Source: Paramecium octaurelia (Eukaryota; Ciliophora; Oligohymenophorea; Peniculida; Parameciidae). From it: 64,000 nt of DNA. The notes below the pieces were generated by a model. That model worked only from the letters and a program-made list of their open reading frames with translations, was not told the DNA's origin and did not search any database. Position numbers and translations under genes: made by a program. The stretch is taken from contig CAJJDP010000048.1 in assembly GCA_905182995.1 (NCBI GenBank), positions 124,001-188,000 of the forward strand. The letters are read 5' to 3'. Below, in pieces: positions 56,272 through 64,000 of the stretch (within the stretch, counting starts at the first letter, position 1; every line of letters begins with the position of its first letter).

Positions 56272-56959
56272 TCATAGCTTTGGGTTAAAGTCTATTCTCT
56301 TCCATCCAAATATTTCTTCCTTGGCGTCCCAATTGTCATAAGGTTTTCTATAGGATAAAATTCAAATATAACCCAATTCTTTTATTTGTTATGAAATACT
56401 ATCCATTTTCAATTTTCATGATCAATCTTCTTGCATATTCAGGACATTCCCATCCGGCCTCTTCGTAATTTTGTTCAGCTATATCAACAATCTTTTCTTC
56501 CAAATTCACATTGATAATAACTCCAACATGGCCAAATCTTTGTTCCTTTGAGTAAGGATAGATGATGATATCTCCAATCTTGGGTGGTCTAAATAAAAAT
56601 GAATAACAAACTCTTTAGAGCCATTTGGGAAATTGACAAAAGGGAATGTTCCTTCCTCTTTTGTGCAATCTTCTATTGTTTCAAGTGCCCAAATATGATG
56701 GGCATGTGGAATATCTTAGAAGGCAGCCTTAAAATACAAGGTTAGAAATCTTCTAGCATATTCAACACATTGATATCTAATTAAGATTTGAGATATACTT
56801 AAATCCAATATAAACATCTCTTGCTAGACCAGTCTCTTCTTTGGGCCAATAACACTGATATTCATGGATTTTATTTCTGTCGAATACGAATCCAATGTTA
56901 GAATAAGCTGCAACACCAAATGGTTATCCCATGACTGTTCCCCAAGCTGGATAATTCAT
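56272..56959 (-). CDS. Glutathionylspermidine-amidase-like CHAP protein, 205 aa
   Basis: Exons 56959-56799, 56776-56612, 56588-56373 and 56347-56272 (introns 22, 23, 25 nt). The CHAP (NlpC/P60-related) amidase domain is complete: catalytic Cys in YQCVEYARRF, a PFGV-x3-YS N-terminal strand, FPNGSKEPPKIGDIIIYPY, catalytic His in RFGHVGVII, VDIAEQNYEEAGW, ILGWK-like end FGWKRID. This matches the amidase half of bifunctional glutathionylspermidine synthetase/amidase; the ATP-grasp synthetase half is absent. It would hydrolyse glutathionylspermidine or a related amide. ATG 56959 gives a normal start; ATGs further upstream in the same open frame are possible. Confidence 0.88.
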
Positions 56960-57102
56960 AAATTTAAATTAATTAATCAGTTAATTATTTTAATGCATAT
57001 TCATAGTCCTTTTTTCTTCTTTGGGGGCAGAAGTGGTATTTTTTTAAGTTTTTTGGTCTATGAACCCAATTCTACATATAGAATAATAAGTAATTACATT
57101 AA

Positions 57103-58968
57103 TCATTTGTCTAAACTTGAATTTACTGGGGCATTGCTTACTCCTTTGGATCATCATTAGAGTAATCGGATCCTTCATCTCCTGAATTGTTCTTATCATC
57201 TTTTTGTTGATTCTTTAGACTGTTCTACTCAATCTCTTCCATCACCTATTTAACTTTGATCTATTCTGGTTCATAGCAATCGATTATAGACAAACAAAAT
57301 GATTAAGCTATTTCTTTGTAGATATCCAAATTAAAATGAAAGTACTCGTATTTACCAAAATCAGCTCCACAAAATGACATTTCAAGTGTATAGCAATTAA
57401 TTATTGAGAATTCTCTCCACAGAGCAATCTTAGGAAATGATAATTCATAATTACTCTTGCAGACCCTTCTCTATCTTTCTAGAGTAAGAAACAACAATCT
57501 TTGAATGAGAAGACACTACAATTATTTCTATTGAGCATAGGGAACACTAATTCTTTTCGATTTGGATCCTTTCCTGAACACCCATACATGAATATGTTCT
57601 TCTTCCTTGAATGACCATGGATATCACAAAATAACACCAGGTCTCTTTCCTCTTTTGTTTTCTTAACTAATTATTTGGTATGATAAATAGTGGGATGTTA
57701 TTTTTTATTAGGATCTATCCATTATCTATTTAAATCAACACCTGCTAAATTACATCTATAATTTCCATTTACAACTCCATCAATATTAAGCATGGGCACA
57801 ATTTTAAATATAAAATTCTCTCTCAAGATTCTGGCTTCATGAGTATTACCAGTTAAGAAATCTATCATATACTCCATAACATAACTAGCCATCGTTTCTC
57901 CTGGATGAACTCGAGATGTAATAACAATTCCCTTCTTCTCCTTCCCATTATTAAAATCACCAATAATCAAGAAATCACAAGTATTACCAGCAATAGTCTA
58001 ACAAAGTTGTTTTCTTTTCACTCTATTCTTTTTTGCAGGATCAGATTCCAATTATTTCAGATACCTACACAAATGAGTATATGTATAAGGATAACAATGA
58101 GCTATATAGATGCAATCAAAGTCATATTGGAATTTGACTGCAAATGTCAAAGTGTAATAATACCCACCATTCTTTCTTTTCATATTGTTTTAGTAATAAC
58201 ATATTTCATGCCCATCTCTGAACCAACCGATTTCTAAATATATATTTTAATATGATACTTTTATGTTTGGCTCCTTATTCCGAATACATTAACGGCTTCA
58301 TTCCTGAATTGTACAACGAATCAGGCTTCATCATATTTATTATATTGAACCGATATTCAACATCCTTTCTTGTATTTGATAATGAGAAGTAAAACCATTA
58401 AGTATTCATTGTTGTGTAATAATCTGGTTTGAGAATTAGATTATATTCATAATCGCATCTAACATTCTTTATTCATTTTTACATCTAAATTGCTCTTCTT
58501 AGATTCCCACTTTCAAATCTGCTTTCAAAAACTAAAGTTGTGTCTTCTTTTGTTTAAGGTATATAAAAAGGCAATACCTCTAATCCATAGACATTTGGAT
58601 CAGTATCCTATAAAAATTAACATTTTTTCACTATTTTACTTTATTAAAAGGACTAGGATCTGCACAATCGAAAACTACTTTATTTAACAAAGTATCTGCA
58701 AAACATATCCTTTCAATCTCTCGTCTTAGACTTTCCTCCAGAATTGTTTGTTTTGGTATATACATAGGTTCAAATGGTTCGTTGTGGTTTATGAATTCAG
58801 GAGAATTGGGCAATAATACGAAATCGGTTCCACTTAACATTTTATTATATCATACGTCTTCGTAATGTACTCTGGATCCATTTTTTTCATTTCATTCTTT
58901 TATTCTTCAGTTTTAAAGTACAAAGACTTGTTTATACCAAAAAAAAATTCATCTGAATTCAAATCCAT
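57103..58968 (-). CDS. Cytosolic carboxypeptidase (CCP/AGBL, M14D), 569 aa
   Basis: Exons 58968-58856, 58832-58640, 58607-58483, 58458-58259, 58233-57455, 57428-57142 and 57115-57103 (introns 23, 32, 24, 25, 26, 26 nt). CCP-specific N-domain: [43 protein letters not shown]. Catalytic carboxypeptidase domain: zinc ligands H320 and E323 in [15 protein letters not shown], ligand H416 in CDIHGHSR, substrate Arg/Asn in GVDLNR, catalytic Glu about 486 in YTLEMSFCG. CCPs remove glutamates from the tails of tubulin and related proteins, so this enzyme probably edits ciliary or cortical microtubules. All active-site residues are present. Confidence 0.95.
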
Positions 58969-58996
58969 TTTATTTTGAATTATATTAATTATATTA

Positions 58997-59996
58997 TCAT
59001 TTGACTCTAATTCTATTCAAAATTCCATGATTGTCGCAATGGCCATCATGAGGAAAGTGCAGCCTTTCATTAACTAGATAATCGATATGTCCATCATGTA
59101 TAACAATTGGATGGCCACAATTGGGACCATGAAAATGTATTACTTGGGATATTGCAAATGGAGTTTCTCCACAATTTCCACCATTACAAGCTAAACAGCA
59201 ATTATTAAAAAATTGTTTTTATTTGCAACAACATTTTTCTTATTTACAATCTATGCATTTAATTAAATCATATTGGGTTTGTGAATCAAAATGTTGATGA
59301 TCTTTAATTGGATCACAATTTTACTTCTATTAATCAATCAAATCATGCAATTCAATTCTGCCAGTTGCTTAAGGTTAATAATTAAATAGTTACATTCATT
59401 ATAATTATACAATCTTCCATTAAATAATATATCAATATGATTTGAATGGAGAATTTAAGGATGTGAGGCAGTAAAAAATATTCTGAGATCTGCTGAAATT
59501 TGATTTATTTGTGAAAGATTTATGAACTAATCTGTGTTATCATGTTTTTTATGGATCTTTTAATGTTTTTTTAAACTACACTTATAAAGAAAAGATCGGT
59601 TGCATTCACAAACATATCTTTGCCTTTATTAATTGTGTTTGTTTTTATGTTATTAATAATTTTAATTAGTAATGAATTGTTTTTGACAAATTTCACAAAT
59701 AAAAGGTTTCTGTTCTTAATGTTTTAATTGGTGTCTTTTCAAATTTGATATTTAAGAGAATTTTGAATCACATTCTTAACAAGAATATGGCTTTTCTCCT
59801 GTGTGAATACGGTCATGCTTTTATAAAGAGGAATATTATCGAAACTATTAATTACAAGTTATGCTAGCAAATTATTGATAAAAACTAACCATTTATAGGG
59901 CTTCTCCCCAGAATGGATTAATTAATGTTCTTATAGAGCACGTTTTTATTTTAATACTTTATTGCATGAGTAACAAATAAATTCTTGCTAATCCAT
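58997..59996 (-). CDS. C2H2 zinc-finger protein with duplicated His-rich metal-binding module, 315 aa
   Basis: Exons 59996-59890, 59863-59394 and 59367-58997 (26-nt introns each). Residues 5-150 hold five C2H2 fingers with TGEKPY-type linkers (YKCITCNQQFRQYSSLQKH, YSCQECDSKFSQISNLKRH and others), so nucleic-acid binding is likely. The C-terminal half carries a module SHPQILHSNHIDILFNGRL, then a Cys-rich stretch (CIDCKQEKCCCKQKQ, NCCLACNGGNCG), then a fuller copy GPNCGHPIVIHDGHIDYLVN followed by ERLHFPHDGHCDNHG. The latter resembles a His-rich CGH...HxxHxDYL...H motif I know from bacterial and fungal proteins of presumed metal-binding role. A metal-responsive regulator is a reasonable hypothesis. 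Only 28 bp separate its stop from the CCP start. Confidence 0.85.
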
Positions 59997-60100
59997 TTGT
60001 AAAATTATATTAATTAAAATTATAAGTGTTATTTATAACAAAATGAATTAGGCAAATATATTTCTCAAAAATTGATTATGTTAATAAATTCAATAACAAC

Positions 60101-60583
60101 TCAATACCAGTTTAAATTACTATCAATTTTTATTATAAAAAACATTTCTACGACTTCGTTTTAATCCTAAAGTTCCTACTTGAATACTTCAATATAAAGG
60201 AAATTATCCCCTTCCTCTATTTCTTATTGTTTAAAACTTTCATTAGATGAAAATAGTGCTTGATATAAAGATTTATAATAATTATTAAAGATTCTCTGCC
60301 TATGAATGAGCTTGATTGCAAACTTAAAATAATTAAACTTATACTCTTTGACAGCATACTTTAATTCAACAGGCAATACAATGCCATTATGAAAGTGAGG
60401 ATCAGGAAGTTCATAATTGGTACTCCAAAACAGATGGCTATTTCTAAAGTTCTTAAAAACCTTAATAATTGTTAATTTAAATGAAAGTGGAATCAAGTGA
60501 ATCCACTAATATTGCCACAATTATTCCGAGCTAGTAACTTTGATTAATGAGAACATTTTTGATTTTAAAAGTGAGATCATCAT
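60101..60583 (-). CDS. Hypothetical basic protein, 160 aa
   Basis: Single frame from ATG 60583 to TGA 60101. Sequence is Phe/Lys/Tyr-rich with EQLWQYQWIHLIPLSFKL, ELPDPHFHNGIVLPVELKYA and AIKLIHRQRIFNNYYKSLYQ, ending in an acidic-hydrophobic stretch. No signal peptide or TM clear. Internal Met at 60556 is an alternative start. I do not recognise a family. Confidence 0.5.
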
Positions 60584-60898
60584 AATAGATAGTCATCCTC
60601 TATTCAGTCGTTGTACATTACAATAAATGCTTACCAAATATGAGCATTAAAATGGTATACCAATCTAAAAGAACTCTAATCGAACCAATCTATATAGAAA
60701 ATTAAACTATTGCGATAAAACTATTAAAAATCAAAAACATTAATCTTTTCTGAAAAATTTTCTTGCACATCTTTTTTCCACAAAATTAGGTTGCTATCTC
60801 AAAGTAACAGTAAAATATGCATACAACGGAAATCAATTATAATTATTAGTTTTAAGCTTGAAAATACCATCAAATCAAATGCAATTACAAAAACAGAT

Positions 60899-61225
60899 AT
60901 GAAAATACATAAAGTAGAAGTTCAACTCCCCCTTTTTCTTTTGTTTACTAACGTCAGTCAGATGATTAATAAATTATTTCTAATTTTTCTTTTCATATCT
61001 GCTTCCATCTGTTTTTATTCTTATTTTTTCCATAAAGGATTCATAAAATAGGGCTCATAACAAAATAAAAAAAATAAAAGCCGTTAATAGAATTATAATT
61101 AGAAATTTAGGTTGCAATTACATATTGGTCATGGCTTTCCAAAACTAATTTTATATAATTATGTCATTAATATTGCTTCAGACCATCCAGTTACATTAAA
61201 AATGTAAATACAAAAAAATGAATGA
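60899..61225 (+). CDS. Doubtful small ORF, 108 aa
   Basis: Open in the Paramecium code, and open upstream too without an earlier ATG nearby. It has one hydrophobic segment (LFLIFLFISASICFYSYFF) and a C-terminus containing HIGHGFPKLILYNYV. No homology recognised. AT-rich chance ORFs of this length are expected when only TGA is a stop. Confidence 0.2.
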
Positions 61226-61677
61226 AAAAAGCAATCAAACTATGTAAAATTCCGATCAAATGCTTTCTATATTATTTTCAATGATATTTGTTGTTAGATC
61301 ATAATCTAAATGTTTTTCAAAATAAATATTTCAGGAGATTCCTATATGACATATTACTTTTGAATTTTGGGTCAGCTATTGAAAGGGTACTGTTAAATTA
61401 CAATCAACGATCGAACAACAAATCATAACCAAAAAAATATGAATTACAACTTACTTTACTCTTAAAAAGCTTCCAACATAAGTTATAAATTGTATTCTCA
61501 ATATTGAAACCTCTTCTAAAAATCAAATGATTCTTAAAATCCATATTGTTTATATTATTTGTTAAATCTCTGAATCACCTTTAAACAAAAACCTTTAAAT
61601 ATGAATGCTATAAAAATTCAACACACCTCAACGTTCTTTCGATAAGATTTCTTGCTTAAAATAAATCCATCCACACT

Positions 61678-61705
61678 CCTTAATCCTTAATCCTTAATCC
61701 TTAAT
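61678..61705. repeat. 4 x CCTTAAT tandem repeat
   Basis: Four exact head-to-tail copies of a 7-mer, just downstream of the small gene at 61762. It is not the Paramecium telomere repeat (G4T2/G3T3). Confidence 0.9.
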
Positions 61706-61761
61706 GGACTAATAGGATAAAAAAAAGAATGAGCTGGTTTGTTCTTTTTCATTCCGCACAA

Positions 61762-61959
61762 TCAAAATTCAAATTTCCCTCTGTACTTTAAGTTTATTAA
61801 ATCAGGACGATTCATAAGATTTTGCCAATCGAATAATTCTCCTTCTTATATAAGAATTTATTCGAGTAGCATGGATTGAATAGAGTAGAGAACTTCTTCT
61901 GATTGTAAATTATGGCAATAACTTAAATTAAAGACAAAGCTTTTAAAAGTGGAAGACAT
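61762..61959 (-). CDS. Small hypothetical protein, 65 aa
   Basis: Single exon starting 37 bp after the stop of the TPR-J gene. Reads MSSTFKSFVFNLSYCHNLQS then EEVLYSIQSMLLEQILIQEG and ELFDWQNLMNRPDLINLKYR. Balanced, protein-like composition with Trp, Cys, His and Pro in contrast to flanking AT-rich DNA; two predicted helices. No family recognised. Confidence 0.6.
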
Positions 61960-61996
61960 TTTTTATTTTTAACATTAAAATTATAGATGTTTAACT

Positions 61997-63549
61997 TCAT
62001 CTAAATTCAAAACGAACTCCTCCTCCCCCGCCAAATGGGAATTATTGGTAACCTCCTCCGCCGCCGAAAAACATTTAGAAGACTTGAGTAGGATCGACTC
62101 CGCCATCAAAACCACCACTTTGATCGTTAGGATCAACTCCTGAATCATAGAGATCCTTCTTTTTTTTATCAGATAACACTGCATATGCTTCAGCAATATC
62201 CCTAAACTTCTATTATCCCAATTGCTAGAGTTTAGTTAATAAGTAATTGGTACTTTGGTTTCTTCATCTTTATCTTTCAATTTATCAGGATGCCATAACA
62301 ATGCCAATCTTCTATATGATTTTTTGATTTCATTTTCTGTGGCATCCCTTGCAACTTCTAATATTTTATAATAGTCCTTCTTCTTTGCTAATTTTTCTTT
62401 CTTTTGAGCCTCTCTCAATTTCTATGCCATTTCCTATTCCAATGTTGGTTCAATTTGAATAACTTGTTAGTAATCATGGCAAGAGTCCCCAAATTATCCT
62501 AACTTGTCATATGATTCAGCTCTTCTTATTAAGGCTTTATAGTATTAGGGATTCAATTCAATAGATTTAGTAAAATCATCAATGGCTTCCTTGTGTTGAT
62601 TCATTTTTTATTTAACTAAATTGAATAAAATCTAATACCTAATCCTCTATTGGCATAGATAATTGAGTTGATTTTACGATTGTATGGATCGACACTCAAA
62701 GCTTCTGTGTAACATTCGATGGCATCATTTAATTTCACTTCCTAAAGTAGTTGATTTCCTTTTTCCTTCAATTCTTCACACTTCCTTGCCTTCTTCAATG
62801 CTTCTCTGCACTTCTTATTGTCTGGGTCGACCTTCATACCATCAATTAGGATTTTCTTCGCTCTTTCACTATTCCCGTTATATAAGTCGATGATTCCTTT
62901 TAAGTAATACACATCAGGAGTTGTTCCGTGTTCACTTTAAATTTGCATAAGCCATTTACTGGCTCTGTCGTTATCACCACACTTAGCCAAACATTCAACA
63001 AATAAGATCTAAATTTCCAAGGATTAGGCACACACTTATATAACTTATTAAAATTAATATAAGGCCTTTTAATAATCTTCATTTTGAATTTATTTCAAAC
63101 CTTCCAAATAGCTTTAACAAGTCTAATTTAAGTCTATTATTTTTACCTGTTGGGCTGTCAAATACTCTGATTTCAATGATTAATCACCAGGAGTTATTTA
63201 TAAGGCAGCATTCAGCGAATTCACACTTTCTTCCAATCTCCCCAAATTTTAAAGGGCAATTGCTTTCCTTCTCAAAGTTTTTACGTTGTTTGAATCCCTT
63301 TTCAATGCTTATTCTGTGTCATCTAAAGCTTTTTTGTATTGCTTTAATGCTAAATAGCAAGCTGCCCTATTGGAATAATATACAGATTCATTTGGATTAT
63401 GATCTAGCCATAGATGATCAATACTACATACCAATAGCTTCAGAATAGCATTTGATGGCTTCATCATACTTCTTATCGACGAAGAACTTGTTTCCCTCCT
63501 CTTTCTTAGCCAAAGCTTCCTATAAAGTGACATCAGAAACTTAAATCAT
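61997..63549 (-). CDS. TPR + J-domain cochaperone (DNAJC7/TPR2-like), 482 aa
   Basis: Exons 63549-63432, 63403-63147, 63122-62639, 62615-62254 and 62224-61997 (introns 28, 24, 23, 29 nt). Two blocks of TPR repeats: residues about 10-120 ([40 protein letters not shown]) and about 225-350 ([26 protein letters not shown]...). The J domain (about 362-440) has [20 protein letters not shown] and HPD at about 395, required to stimulate Hsp70. The C-terminus is Gly/Phe-rich ([13 protein letters not shown]). Arrangement and length match DNAJC7, which binds Hsp70 and Hsp90 and passes clients between them. Confidence 0.95.
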
Positions 63550-63584
63550 ATATTTAATTCAAAATGAACTTATTTTAATAGAAA

Positions 63585-64000
63585 TCAAATCTAATTAATG
63601 AATGCTTTCAGAATCAATTCATAGCTGATATTATCTTACACTCCTGCTTTTAAAAACCCCCCTGATATTTTCAATTCGATCTTCGTCTCCTTCCATTACC
63701 CTATCTTCTTCAACGCTTCAATCGACGCAATAAACTAATCAGGTTGAGGAGGTTTGAATGTGAATGTTATAACTACCTCATTTCCAGGTTATATGGCCCC
63801 CTTTTGATTATCACACACAAAGTATTTCTCATCTTTCTAAAAAACCATAAGGAATTGCATTACCGACAATATTACTTCATAATTCACAGGCTTCTCCATC
63901 TTGGGATCCAAAAGCTTGCAACTGCCAATCACAATCTTTCTAGAATTGTCCTCCTCTTTCAGTTTCTCAAATTCAAGCATAATCTTGTTGTTCAAGTATG
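63585..64000 (-). CDS. Probable axonemal ASH/MSP-type protein, C-terminal 138 codons
   Basis: Gene continues beyond the right edge. The visible part is the end of the protein: FEKLKEEDNSRKIVIGSCKL, PVNYEVILSV, GNEVVITFTFKPPQPD, WKETKIELKISGGFLKAG, ISYELILKAFI. The alternating beta strands and the FxFxPP motif resemble ASH/immunoglobulin-like domains of ciliary proteins such as CFAP74 and hydin. CFAP74 is my best guess but only the last domain is seen. Stop TGA at 63585-63587. Confidence 0.6.

Larger units (their letters stand above)
60584..61761. other. 1.2-kb stretch, mostly non-coding
   Basis: AT-rich. Holds a possible ORF at 60899-61225 (listed separately) and a 4 x CCTTAAT repeat at 61678-61705. 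Otherwise nothing recognised. Confidence 0.4.

Noticed and set aside
56864..57160. Plus-strand ORF of 98 codons
   Set aside because: Antisense to the amidase N-terminus and CCP C-terminus; no coding character.
57905..58237. Plus-strand ORF of 110 codons
   Set aside because: Antisense to the CCP catalytic domain.

Overview
The window is macronuclear DNA of a ciliate, almost certainly Paramecium (tetraurelia-like). TAA and TAG are read as glutamine throughout and only TGA ends genes. About 53 introns of 20-32 nt (mostly GTA...TAG) can be placed by restoring protein frames. The DNA is AT-rich and genes sit 28-300 bp apart on both strands. Standard-code ORFs here are mostly fragments or shadows, so I rebuilt gene models with the Paramecium code. 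For every complete model listed, total length minus introns is a multiple of three.

Layout. 1-4715: 3' end of an IP3/ryanodine-receptor-type Ca2+ release channel. 5290-20982: one intronless gene for a giant (5230 aa) signal-peptide/single-TM surface protein with 11 Cys-rich modules spaced by about 450-residue beta-repeat blocks. 21162-23993 (-): a double kinase-like protein with a roughly 400-residue (His-Gln7)n tail encoded by a 24-bp minisatellite. 24198-27674 (-): P4-ATPase flippase, divergently paired over 70 bp with a small secreted protein (27745-28363). 29326-33924: three tandem paralogous PH-kinase genes. 34684-35282 (-): ER-type cyclophilin. 36035-37589: three small genes. 37822-40242 (-): calpain. 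40997-43551: an EF-hand protein and a small coiled protein. 43878-44445: small membrane protein. 44517-47862: RIM15/MAST-like AGC kinase with a zinc finger. 47971-48828 (-): unknown. 49261-52090: two tandem Tubby-domain genes. 52141-52530: RanBP2-type zinc-finger protein. 53149-55660: a divergent kinase-like gene present twice because of an assembly overlap around an N. 56272-63549 (-): glutathionylspermidine-amidase-like protein, cytosolic carboxypeptidase (tubulin deglutamylase type), a C2H2 factor with a His-rich metal-binding module, two small genes, and a TPR-J cochaperone. 63585-64000 (-): C-terminus of a probable axonemal protein.

Biology. The contents fit Ca2+- and lipid-regulated membrane and ciliary physiology: release channel, EF-hand protein, calpain, PH-kinases, flippase, Tubby proteins and a tubulin-modifying carboxypeptidase. 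Ciliate genes are not in operons, so adjacency alone is weak evidence of joint function, apart from the tandem paralogues, which reflect local duplication.

Most notable: the giant modular surface protein with repeats resembling bacterial secreted adhesins; the (HQ7)n kinase tail whose DNA is open in all six frames; the zinc-finger protein joined to a duplicated CGH/HxDYL metal-binding module; the PH-kinase triplet; and a 1327-bp artefactual duplication.
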